64,000 bases of DNA from Streptomyces sp. NBC_01471 (lineage in GTDB: Bacteria; Actinomycetota; Actinomycetes; Streptomycetales; Streptomycetaceae). Location of the stretch: the NCBI RefSeq assembly GCF_041438865.1, contig NZ_CP109450.1, positions 2,521,001 through 2,585,000 of the forward strand, written 5' to 3'. Positions 24,416 to 32,513 of the stretch are shown piece by piece (position 1 is the first letter of the stretch; the number at the start of each line of letters is the position of its first letter). The notes beneath the pieces are model-generated. The model saw only the letters and a program-made list of their open reading frames with translations. It was not told where the DNA came from and searched no databases. The translations under genes and the position numbers were made by a program.

Positions 24416-25558
24416 GTGAGCACAGCCCCCACGGTGTACGACGTCGCCGAGCGGTCCGGCGTCTCCATCGCGACCGTGTCCCGGGTGTACCGGAACCCGG
24501 ATTCGGTGCGGGCCCAGACCCGTGAGCGGGTGCTCGCGGCGGCCCGCGAGCTGGGGTACGTACCGAGCGGGAACGCCCGGGGACTGGCCAGCCGCTCCAC
24601 CGGAGTGCTCGGGCTCTGCTTCCCCGACTACGCCGATCCTGACACCGAAACGGGACCGGACGACGAGGCCGACGACAACGCCGCGATGCTCTACTCCGAC
24701 CAGATCATCCGCGGCATGGAGCGCGCCGCGCGCCGGCACGGGTACGCGCTGCTGATCGCCGCTTCCCTCAAGGGCGGCCCGGAGAGCCTGGTCGCGAAGG
24801 TGGCGGGGCGGGTCGACGGGTTCGCCGTCCTGGCCAGGACCGTGCCGACCGAGGACCTGGAGGTCATCTCGCGGCGGCTGCCGGTGGTGATGCTCGCCGG
24901 ACCGCGCGAGATAGACCACCTCGACCACATCGAGGCCGCGAACTCCGACGGCCAGCGGGAGCTGACGCGCCACCTCATCGAGGACCACGGGCTGCGGCGG
25001 CTCTCCTTCATCGCGGGCGAGCGGGACTCACCGGACGCCGAGGCGCGGTTCCGCGGGTATCAGGAGGCGTGCCGGACGGCCGGTCTGCCGGTGGCCGACG
25101 AGCCCGACGTGCGGATCGCGATGATGACGCAGGCGGAGGGCGCGCGCGCCGCCGGGATGCTGCTCGACCGCGACGGCGACGGCGACCCCGGCGATGCCGG
25201 CCCGCCGCAGGCCATGCTCTTCGCCAACGACCAGATGGCGGCGGGCGCCCTGCACGCCCTGGAGCGGCGCGGGGTGCGGGTGCCCGCGGATGTGGCCGTG
25301 ACGGGTTTCGACGGCATCCCGCTCAGCAGGCTGGTCCGTCCGGCCCTGACGACGGTGCGCCAGCCGATGCGGCGGATGGGCGAGGAAGCGGTCGAACGGC
25401 TGGTGCGCCGGCTCACCGGCGCGGACAGCGACGAACCGATGTCGCTGATGCTGCCGGTGACGCCCGTCTACCGGGCGAGCTGCGGCTGTGACCCGGCGGT
25501 CCTCTCCGGCCCCGCCGGCCGGACCGCTGCCGCCGACGTGGACGGTCCGGCCGTCTGA
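24416..25558 (+). CDS. LacI-family transcriptional regulator of sugar-use island
   Basis: DNA-binding repressor of about 380 aa. The N-terminal helix-turn-helix is VYDVAERSGVSIATVSRVYR; the hinge region ends in LGYVPSGNARGLASRSTGV. A periplasmic-binding-protein-like sugar domain follows, with GFDGIPLSRLVRPALTTVRQP near the C-terminus. The start is taken as GTG 24416; a GTG 60 bp upstream is possible. It is followed by a convergent esterase gene and, beyond that, a sugar ABC importer and glycosidase, its likely regulon. Ligand probably an oligosaccharide, not determinable here. Confidence 0.92.
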   Translation: MSTAPTVYDVAERSGVSIATVSRVYRNPDSVRAQTRERVLAAARELGYVPSGNARGLASRSTGVLGLCFPDYADPDTETGPDDEADDNAAMLYSDQIIRGMERAARRHGYALLIAASLKGGPESLVAKVAGRVDGFAVLARTVPTEDLEVISRRLPVVMLAGPREIDHLDHIEAANSDGQRELTRHLIEDHGLRRLSFIAGERDSPDAEARFRGYQEACRTAGLPVADEPDVRIAMMTQAEGARAAGMLLDRDGDGDPGDAGPPQAMLFANDQMAAGALHALERRGVRVPADVAVTGFDGIPLSRLVRPALTTVRQPMRRMGEEAVERLVRRLTGADSDEPMSLMLPVTPVYRASCGCDPAVLSGPAGRTAAADVDGPAV

Positions 25559-25581
25559 GGGGGCGGGCCGCCCCCTCAGAC
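25553..25581. terminator. Bidirectional terminator between lacI-family gene and esterase gene
   Basis: Palindrome with 11-bp arms GTCTGAGGGGG / CCCCCTCAGAC and a 7-nt loop. It overlaps the stop codons of both convergent genes. Confidence 0.8.
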
Positions 25582-26598
25582 GTTCTGCCGCGCGAAGAAC
25601 TCCCGCCTGGCCAGGGCGAGTTCGCGCACCTCCGACTCCGTACCCGGGTGCTCGAAGTGCCCTGCGGACAGCACCCTCAACTCCCTTTCCCCGGCCAGCC
25701 CGTTGAAGACCGCGAACTGCCCGGGCGGCGGCACCGCCGGGTCGAAGAGTGCCGCCGCCACCAGCACCGGGACCCGTACCCGCGTGGCCGCGGTCGCCGC
25801 GTCGAAGTACCGCAGTACGTCCGTGACGCCGGGGTGCGCACGGTGGTACGCACGGACCGACTCGCCGCTCCCCGCGCACGGCAGCGTCAGGCGCAGCGGG
25901 TGGTTGCCGAACGTCGGGACCGTCAGCTGGCCCGCCGCGAACCGCGCGTCCCAGGGCAGCGCGAGCGCCCCGAGCCCGCCGCCGAAGCTCTCCCCGAGAT
26001 ACCCGAGCCCGGGACCGGGAACGGGGCCGGAACCAGGACCGGGACCGGGACCGCCCCTGCGGTCCAGCTCCGGCACCAGCGCGAGCAGCGCGGACGCCGC
26101 ACACCACAGGTCCGCCACGCACGCGCCGATGACATAGCTCTCCCGCGACCCGATCCCGTGCAGCACATGCGCGTCGGCCGTACCGGGGATCCCCGGCAGC
26201 AGGCTCCGGTCGCCCATGCCCCGGACGCAGGGCAGCAGCGCGGCCGAGTGCGGCAGCGGGAGAGGCACGTCGGGACCGGCGGCGTCGCGTCCGCCGTACC
26301 CGTGCCCGATGACGAAGCCGTGCTCCACCGGGCCCTCGGCGGGCAGCACCAGACGCCCGCCGATCCGTACGCCGCCGACGGAGGTGTAGCTCACGGCGAA
26401 GATCCGCACGCCGTCGCGCTCCTCCTCCAGCGGCCCGGTCTCCGGCGCCGGGTCGACCCGCAGGGCCGACGCGTACCCGGCCCGCCAGAACGCGTCGAAG
26501 TCCTCGGGCGCCGCCGGGGCCCCGACGTGCAGCAGGTCGTCCAGGGTTTGGCCGTACGCCGGGTCGAAGGGGAATTCGTGCGTGAAGTGAGCACCCAT
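25576..26598 (-). CDS. Acetylxylan esterase/cephalosporin-C deacetylase-like (CE7) esterase
   Basis: 340-aa alpha/beta hydrolase that probably removes acetyl groups from oligosaccharides. The nucleophile elbow is GESFGG (Ser204). Asp286 (ALFDPAVPP) and a His in SAGHFEHPG (about 314 or 317) complete the triad, and the CE7-type GMGDRSLLPG segment is present. No signal peptide, so it acts inside the cell on imported sugars. A Gly-Pro repeat (residues about 182-197) forms an unusual loop just before the elbow. It lies between the LacI regulator and the sugar importer, consistent with use of acetylated plant oligosaccharides. Confidence 0.85.
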   Translation of the reverse strand: MGAHFTHEFPFDPAYGQTLDDLLHVGAPAAPEDFDAFWRAGYASALRVDPAPETGPLEEERDGVRIFAVSYTSVGGVRIGGRLVLPAEGPVEHGFVIGHGYGGRDAAGPDVPLPLPHSAALLPCVRGMGDRSLLPGIPGTADAHVLHGIGSRESYVIGACVADLWCAASALLALVPELDRRGGPGPGPGSGPVPGPGLGYLGESFGGGLGALALPWDARFAAGQLTVPTFGNHPLRLTLPCAGSGESVRAYHRAHPGVTDVLRYFDAATAATRVRVPVLVAAALFDPAVPPPGQFAVFNGLAGERELRVLSAGHFEHPGTESEVRELALARREFFARQNV

Positions 26599-26812
26599 GC
26601 GCGCGACCCTAACGACCGCCGCGCCACCCCCCGGACCGCACCCCGCACCCCGTCCCGGTAAAAGCGAAATCGGTCACTATTCCTTTTAATGTGCAAACTT
26701 CCGGCATAACTTACTTAAGCCTTACCTCGCACGGCGCACCGACCGGAACACCCGTTACGCGAGTGTGACCCAGTCCCCCCTTGCCACCTTCCCGGGCCGT
26801 GCCACACAGTTA

Positions 26813-26839
26813 TGTATGCGCTTACAGACAGCGCATACA
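26813..26839. promoter_or_regulatory. Overlapping LacI-type operator pair before sugar-importer operon
   Basis: TGTATGCGCTTACA (26813-26826) is a near-perfect LacI-type palindrome. A second, weaker copy on the other strand (26826-26839) overlaps it by one base. Seen as a whole, 26812-26821 and 26831-26840 are perfect 10-bp inverted repeats. The pair sits 28-54 bp before the start codon, a good place for repression of the importer genes. Confidence 0.7.
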
Positions 26840-26866
26840 TCGGGGAAGCTCAAGGAGGAGCCGTCC

Positions 26867-28111
26867 ATGCACCGCGCCGCCAGAACCGCATCGGCCGCCG
26901 TCGCCATCGCGTCGGCCTTCACTCTTGCCGCATGCGGCAGTTCCGGTGGCGGGAGCGTCGCCGCCGACAAGAAGCAGACGCTCACCGTGTGGGCCATGGG
27001 CGCCGAGGGCGAGAAGCTCGCGGACGTCGCGAAGGCGTACCAGAAGGCGCACCCGAACATCACCGTGAAGGTCACCCCGGTCGGCTGGGACGTCGCCCAC
27101 CAGAAGCTGGTCTCGGCGGCCGCCGCCGGCACCATGCCGGACATCGCGCAGATGGGGGGCAGTTACCTGGGCGAGTTCGCCGACCTCGGCGTACTGGAGC
27201 CCGTGGACACCAAGACTTTCAAGCAGAGCGACTTCTTCCCCGCCTCCTGGAAGCAGAGCGTCGTCGACGACACGGCGTACGGCGTGCCGTGGTACGTCGA
27301 CACCCGGGTGCTCTACTACCGCACCGACCTCGCGAAGAAGGCGGGCATCACCAAGGCCCCGGCCAACTGGAAGGAGATGGAGCAGCTCGCCTCCGCCTAC
27401 CAGAAGAAGGCCGGTACGAAGTGGGGCCTCTACGTCCAGCCGAGCGGCCTGGACACGGTGCAGAGCTTCTACCCGTTCCTGTACTCGGCCGGCGGCGGCA
27501 TCGTGGACGACAACGGCAAGATCGTCATCGACAGCCCCGCGTCGGTCCGCGCGTTCAAGGAGTACGGCTCGTACTTCAGCAAGGGCATCGTCAAGAAGAG
27601 CGTCCAGCCCGGCTACGACGTCATCAAGGACTTCGGCAACAGCTCGGTGCCGATGTTCTTCGGCGGCCCCTGGCAGACCAGCATGATCGACGAGGGTCAG
27701 CCGCAGCTCAAGGGCAAGTGGGCCGTGGCGAAGATACCCGGCGACAAGGCCTCCGTCTCGATGGCGGGCGGCTCCAGCCTGACGATCTCCAAGGACAGCG
27801 GCCACAAGGCGGCGGCGAAGGCGTTCATCTCGTACCTGACGGGCGCGAAGGGCCAGGCCGACTGGTTCGAGCGGTCGAAGGACCTGCCCGCCAACACCTC
27901 GGCGTGGAAGACCGGCGAGCTCGCCACCGACCCGGGTCTGAAGACCTACGGCGAGCAGATGAAGACGGCGCGGTCCTCGCCGGTCCAGCCCAAGTGGACC
28001 GAGATCACCTCGAAGGTCGACACGGCCATCGAGTCCGTCACCCAGGGCAAGGCGTCCGCCGAGGACGCCGCCAATAAGGCCCACTCCGACATCGAAGGCC
28101 TCGTGAAGTAG
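26867..28111 (+). CDS. Sugar ABC transporter substrate-binding lipoprotein (CUT1)
   Basis: 414-aa family 1 solute-binding protein that captures sugars or oligosaccharides. The N-terminal lipoprotein signal MHRAARTASAAVAIASA ends in lipobox Leu-Ala-Ala-Cys at residue 23. The mature part has the SBP_bac_1 pattern (LTVWAMGAEGEKLADVAKAY, VPWYVDTRVLYYRTDLAKKAG). An AAGGAGGAG site precedes the ATG at 26867. First gene of an operon with two permeases and a GH1 glycosidase. No ATPase is encoded; streptomycete CUT1 importers usually share MsiK. Confidence 0.93.
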   Translation: MHRAARTASAAVAIASAFTLAACGSSGGGSVAADKKQTLTVWAMGAEGEKLADVAKAYQKAHPNITVKVTPVGWDVAHQKLVSAAAAGTMPDIAQMGGSYLGEFADLGVLEPVDTKTFKQSDFFPASWKQSVVDDTAYGVPWYVDTRVLYYRTDLAKKAGITKAPANWKEMEQLASAYQKKAGTKWGLYVQPSGLDTVQSFYPFLYSAGGGIVDDNGKIVIDSPASVRAFKEYGSYFSKGIVKKSVQPGYDVIKDFGNSSVPMFFGGPWQTSMIDEGQPQLKGKWAVAKIPGDKASVSMAGGSSLTISKDSGHKAAAKAFISYLTGAKGQADWFERSKDLPANTSAWKTGELATDPGLKTYGEQMKTARSSPVQPKWTEITSKVDTAIESVTQGKASAEDAANKAHSDIEGLVK

Positions 28112-28116
28112 GCGAC

Positions 28117-29112
28117 ATGAGCACCACGACCGGTCCGGCCGCGGAGACGGCCGGCAAGCAGGCGGGACCGGGGACCGTGACGTCCCCGGCCGCCGGGCCT
28201 CCGAGGCGGCGGCCGGGCGGCAGGCGCCGGGCCATGGGTGTCCAGAACGCGGCGGGCTGGCTGTTCTCCACCCCGTTCCTCGTGCTGTTCAGCGTGTTCA
28301 TGGCCTTCCCGATCGTCGCGACGCTCGTCATGAGCTTCACCGACTTCGGGCTGCGCAACGTCACCGACCCGCTCAGCGCGAAATTCATCGGCTTCGACAA
28401 CTACACGCATCTCTTCAGCGACGACAAGTTCCTCACGTCGCTCTTCAACACCGCGTACTTCGTGGTCGCCGGGGTCCCGCTGACGATCGTCCTGGGACTC
28501 GTCGTCGCCGTCCTGCTCAACAACGGCATCGACCGGGCGCGGACGTTCTTCCGGATCGGCTTCTACGCGCCGGTGGTCACCAGCATCGTGGCCGTCGCCG
28601 TCGTGTGGCGCTTCGTGCTCGACCCCTCGGACGGCCTGATCGCGGGCCTGTTCTCCGAAGTGGGCCTGACCGCACCGGACTTCCTGGGGTCCGAGAAGCT
28701 GGCGATGCCCTCGCTGATCGCGATGGCCGTCTGGCGCAACGTCGGTACGGTCATGGTGCTCTTCATCGCCGGGCTCCAGGCGATCCCCGCCGACGTGCGG
28801 GAGGCCGCGAAGCTGGACGGCGCGGGGATGTGGCAGGAGTTCCGCCGGATCACCGTGCCGCTGCTGCGGCCGACGATGCTCTACGCGACGGTGATCACGA
28901 CCATCGGCTATCTCAACGTGTTCGAGGAGCCGTTCGTGATGACGCAGGGCGGCCCTTCGGACTCGACCCTGACGGTCTCGCTGGACATGTACCGCGAGGG
29001 CTTCAACTTCTTCCACATGGGTTATGCGAGCGCGATGGCGTATGTCCTCTTCGTTGTGATCATGGGCATCACGGTGCTCCAGCTCCGACTGCTGAAGGAC
29101 AACACCAAGTGA
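28117..29112 (+). CDS. Sugar ABC transporter permease (MalF-like)
   Basis: 331-aa membrane subunit. A 40-residue Ala/Arg/Gly-rich cytoplasmic leader is followed by six membrane segments (first: GWLFSTPFLVLFSVFMAFPI). The EAA loop DVREAAKLDGAGMWQEFRRI, which contacts the ATPase, is near residue 230. The gene follows the binding protein by 5 bp and overlaps the next permease by 4 bp (GTGA). Confidence 0.93.
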   Translation: MSTTTGPAAETAGKQAGPGTVTSPAAGPPRRRPGGRRRAMGVQNAAGWLFSTPFLVLFSVFMAFPIVATLVMSFTDFGLRNVTDPLSAKFIGFDNYTHLFSDDKFLTSLFNTAYFVVAGVPLTIVLGLVVAVLLNNGIDRARTFFRIGFYAPVVTSIVAVAVVWRFVLDPSDGLIAGLFSEVGLTAPDFLGSEKLAMPSLIAMAVWRNVGTVMVLFIAGLQAIPADVREAAKLDGAGMWQEFRRITVPLLRPTMLYATVITTIGYLNVFEEPFVMTQGGPSDSTLTVSLDMYREGFNFFHMGYASAMAYVLFVVIMGITVLQLRLLKDNTK

Positions 29113-29957
29113 GCGACATCCGTGCCACAGGCGGCGCACGCCTGAAGAAGCCGTTCGTGTACGTGCTGCTCTCGGCCGGTCTGCTGGTCATGTCGGCGCC
29201 CTTCCTCTGGATGGCGCTCTCCGCCTTCAAGACCAACAAGGAGCTGGGCGCGAGCCCGCCGGTCTGGATCCCGGCCACCTGGACCCTGACGCACTTCAGC
29301 GAGCTGCTCGACAAGCTGGACCTGCCGCTCTACTTCCTCAACTCGGTGATCGTGGCCGTGCTGGTCACCGTCTGCAACCTGGTCTTCTGCTCGATGCTCG
29401 GCTACGCGCTCGCGAAGCTGCGGTTCGCCGGCCGCAGCAAGGTCTTCGCGCTGGTGCTCGGCGCCCTCATGGTGCCCGGCAATCTGATGCTGCTGCCGCT
29501 CTTCGTCCTGATGAGCAAGCTGCATCTGATCGACTCGTACGCGGGTCTCGTCCTGCCCTTCGCGGCGGGCGCCTTCGGGGTCTTCCTGATGCGCCAGTTC
29601 ATGCAGTCGATCCCGGACGAACTGCTCGAAGCCGCCCGGATGGACGGCGCCCGCGAGTGGTACATCTTCTGGCGGATCGTGATGCCGCTGGTCAAGCCCG
29701 CCCTCGCGACCCTCTCGATCATCACCTTCCTGGGCTCCTGGAACAACTTCGTCTGGCCGCTGATCGCGACCAACGACCCCGGGAAGTACACACTCCCGGT
29801 GGCCCTGGCGACGTTCGCCACCGACCCCAACCAGTCGGCGGGCTCCAACGGCATGCTGATGGCCGGGTCCCTCCTGGTGGTGCTGCCCGTGCTGCTCGTC
29901 TTCGCCGTACTCCAGCGGCACTTCACCCAGGGCATCGCGACCGCCGGCATGAAGTAG
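29109..29957 (+). CDS. Sugar ABC transporter permease (MalG-like)
   Basis: 282-aa membrane subunit starting with the GTG at 29109 that overlaps the previous stop codon. Six hydrophobic segments; the EAA loop is DELLEAARMDGAREWYIFWR near residue 180. It pairs with the MalF-like subunit to form the importer channel, and is followed by the glycosidase gene 69 bp downstream in the same operon. Confidence 0.93.
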   Translation: MSDIRATGGARLKKPFVYVLLSAGLLVMSAPFLWMALSAFKTNKELGASPPVWIPATWTLTHFSELLDKLDLPLYFLNSVIVAVLVTVCNLVFCSMLGYALAKLRFAGRSKVFALVLGALMVPGNLMLLPLFVLMSKLHLIDSYAGLVLPFAAGAFGVFLMRQFMQSIPDELLEAARMDGAREWYIFWRIVMPLVKPALATLSIITFLGSWNNFVWPLIATNDPGKYTLPVALATFATDPNQSAGSNGMLMAGSLLVVLPVLLVFAVLQRHFTQGIATAGMK

Positions 29958-30026
29958 CCGGCTCGCCCACCGGCGCACCGAGCCCCCTTCCCCCTCCCCT
30001 CACGTACGTACAAGAGAGACAGAGCG

Positions 30027-31226
30027 ATGACGCACACCCCGACCCCGTTCCCCGAGGGCTTCCTGTGGGGGGCCTCCACCGCCGCCCACCAGATCGAGGG
30101 CAACAACACCAACAGCGACTGGTGGGCGAAGGAGCACAGCGGAACCTCGCACGTCGAGCAGCCGAGCCTGGACGCGTGCGACAGCTACCACCGCTGGCCC
30201 GAGGACATGGATCTGCTGGCCGGGCTGGGCTTCACCGACTACCGGTTCAGCATCGAGTGGGCCCGCATCGAGCCCGCCGAAGGCCACTTCTCCCGGGCCG
30301 AACTCGCGCACTACCGGCGGATGGTCGAGGGCGCGATCGAGCGCGGCCTGCGCCCGATGGTGACCCTGCACCACTTCACCGTGCCGCGCTGGTTCGAGGA
30401 GCGCGGCGGCTGGACCGCCGACGGCGCCGTCGGTCTCTTCGCCCGGTACGTGGAGGCCACCGCACCGGTCATCGGTACGGGGGTGCGCCATGTCTGCACC
30501 ATCAACGAGCCGAACATGATCGCCGTGATGGCGGGGCTCGCGAAGTCCGGCAACGACGGCTTCCCGCCGGCCGGTCTGCCGACGCCAGACGCCGGGACCA
30601 CGGACGCGGTCATCGCCGCCCACCACGCGGCCGTGAAGGCGGTCAAGGGCATCAACCCGGAGATCCAGGCCGGCTGGACCATCGCCAACCAGGTCTACCA
30701 GGCGCTGCCCGGCGCCGAGGACGTCACCGCCGCCTACCGCCACCCGCGCGAGGACGTCTTCATCGAGGCGGCACGCGGCGACGACTGGATCGGTGTGCAG
30801 TCCTACACCCGGACCATGATCGGCCAGGACGGCCCGATCCCGGCGCCCGACGACGCCGAGCGGACCCTGACGCAGTGGGAGTACTACCCCGCCGCCGTCG
30901 GGCACGCGCTGCGCCACACCGCGGAGATCGTGGGTGACATCCCGCTCGTGGTCACCGAGAACGGCATCGCGACCGCCGACGACGCGCGCAGGATCGACTA
31001 CTACACCGGAGCGCTCAGCGCGGTGGGCGCGGCCGTCGAGGACGGCGTCAACGTCGCCGGATATCTGGCGTGGAGCGCCCTGGACAACTACGAATGGGGC
31101 TCCTACCGGCCCACCTTCGGCCTGATCTCCGTCGACCCGGAGACCTTCGCCCGTACCGCCAAGCCGTCCGCGATCTGGCTGGGCGGGCTCGGCGGCACCC
31201 GCGAGCTGCCGCGCGTCGCCTCCTGA
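30027..31226 (+). CDS. GH1-family beta-glycosidase
   Basis: 399-aa cytosolic glycoside hydrolase that probably cleaves the imported beta-linked oligosaccharide. The N-terminal GH1 signature is FPEGFLWGASTAAHQIEG. The acid/base is Glu161 in TINEPN and the nucleophile Glu311 in VVTENG. The C-terminal aglycone-site pattern WSALDNYEWGSYRPTFGL is present, so the barrel is complete although shorter than the usual 440-480 aa. Last gene of the operon and followed by a terminator. It recalls cebEFG-bglC of other streptomycetes, but the operator differs from the CebR box, so cellobiose is only one option. Confidence 0.92.
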   Translation: MTHTPTPFPEGFLWGASTAAHQIEGNNTNSDWWAKEHSGTSHVEQPSLDACDSYHRWPEDMDLLAGLGFTDYRFSIEWARIEPAEGHFSRAELAHYRRMVEGAIERGLRPMVTLHHFTVPRWFEERGGWTADGAVGLFARYVEATAPVIGTGVRHVCTINEPNMIAVMAGLAKSGNDGFPPAGLPTPDAGTTDAVIAAHHAAVKAVKGINPEIQAGWTIANQVYQALPGAEDVTAAYRHPREDVFIEAARGDDWIGVQSYTRTMIGQDGPIPAPDDAERTLTQWEYYPAAVGHALRHTAEIVGDIPLVVTENGIATADDARRIDYYTGALSAVGAAVEDGVNVAGYLAWSALDNYEWGSYRPTFGLISVDPETFARTAKPSAIWLGGLGGTRELPRVAS

Positions 31227-31247
31227 TCCGGGGGCACACCTGAACCG

Positions 31248-31279
31248 GGGAGCCGGCGGTCCTGACGCCGCCGGCTCCC
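31248..31279 (+). terminator. Terminator of the sugar-use operon
   Basis: Perfect 12-bp stem (GGGAGCCGGCGG and complement) with an 8-nt loop, followed by TTCTC, 21 bases after the glycosidase stop codon. Confidence 0.75.
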
Positions 31280-31337
31280 TTCTCGGCCCGGCTCCCTCCA
31301 TGGGCCGGCCGTTCCGGCCGTTCCCGCAGAAGGCCGC

Positions 31338-32393
31338 TCAGTTCCAGCCCTTTCGGTACGCCGTCCAGTCGGCCTCCGTCGCGGCGAAGTCGACGTACAG
31401 CGCGACCCCGAAGTGCTCCCGGTCGCGATCCTGCCGGCCGAGCGCGAGCCGCACCCCGCGCACCGCTGCCGCGGCCGTCTCGGCGGACGCGATGTGGCCG
31501 GGCTTCGTCTCGTGGTAGAAGGGCAGCCCCATCAGCAAGTCCGTTGATTCCGGGGTGACTTCGAGGGCCAGCGTGGTCTGCTCGGCGACAGCGCCGCCGT
31601 ACAGGCTCTGGAGCGGCAGCGCGGTGTCGTACGACATGACGGCGATCTGGTCCACCCGGCGGGCCACCTCCCCGAAGAACTCCTGCGACCAGTACTTGGG
31701 GTGTCCGGTGAGCGCGCCCGCGACGGTGTGCAGGGCGGGCAGCGGGTCGATCTGGTGGGAGGCCACGGACAGCAGGACACCCCGGTCCCTGGTGAGGGCG
31801 CGCAGGCGGTCGAGGAGCGCCAGATAGTCGCGGTCGCCGGAGTGCAGCGGCTCCAGGTGGAAGTGCGTCCCCTCGAAGCCCGCGTCGATGATCCCGCGCG
31901 CGGAGCCGACGATCGCGCTGCGGGACGCGGCCCGGGTGAGGTCGAGGCCGTCCGCGCTCTCGGTGTCCAGCTGGTCGCCGAGCCAGGCCTGCACGCGCAC
32001 GCCGGGCAGTTCGCGGTGCACGGCGCCGATGAGCCACTTCGCCCTGGTGTAGCGGGCGGGCGGCAGGGTGCCGTCGTGCTCCAGAGGCCCCGCGTGCACA
32101 TAGAGGTCCCGCAGGCCGGTGCCCCGCAACCGGGCCGCGAGCGCGTCCACGTCGGTGTCCTTCTTCCGCCCGTCGACCCAGGCGTGGCCGAGCCAGAGGG
32201 CGTCCCGGCCGCGGGTGCGGGTGCCGTCGCGGTAGTCGCCCGCGTAGTCGGCCCGCAGGGCGATGCCCGCGGTGAGCACCGGGACGAGAACGAGTACGGC
32301 GATCCCGAGTGCGAACCGCTTCAGCCAGGTGTGCAGCGGTCTTCGCACCCCTCTGCCGTGCGGTGCGATCCGGATCAGCATGCCGGCCAGCAT
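31338..32393 (-). CDS. Membrane-anchored hypothetical protein with GH18-like barrel features
   Basis: About 351 aa; not confidently recognised. A basic N-terminus (MLAGMLIRIAPHGRG) leads to one membrane anchor (FALGIAVLVLVPVLTAGIAL), so most of the protein is outside. Alternating strand/helix segments resemble a TIM barrel: DLYVHAGPLEHDG, HFHLEPLHSGD, LLSVASHQIDP and the GH18-like QIAVMSYDTALP. A polysaccharide-related role is possible but the catalytic DxxDxDxE motif of GH18 is not evident. The start could be 32393 or 32381; the frame is open further upstream but would run into the divergent gene. Confidence 0.65.
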   Translation of the reverse strand: MLAGMLIRIAPHGRGVRRPLHTWLKRFALGIAVLVLVPVLTAGIALRADYAGDYRDGTRTRGRDALWLGHAWVDGRKKDTDVDALAARLRGTGLRDLYVHAGPLEHDGTLPPARYTRAKWLIGAVHRELPGVRVQAWLGDQLDTESADGLDLTRAASRSAIVGSARGIIDAGFEGTHFHLEPLHSGDRDYLALLDRLRALTRDRGVLLSVASHQIDPLPALHTVAGALTGHPKYWSQEFFGEVARRVDQIAVMSYDTALPLQSLYGGAVAEQTTLALEVTPESTDLLMGLPFYHETKPGHIASAETAAAAVRGVRLALGRQDRDREHFGVALYVDFAATEADWTAYRKGWN

Positions 32394-32513
32394 GCGCCGT
32401 ATTCGGACGCCGCAGCGTCGTACCTGCACTCCTGCCCCCCACGAGCTCGTACGGTAGGCCCCACAGAGTAGCTGCGGTCGCGGGGCTCCCAGGTCGGTCA
32501 TACGCTCCCAAAT

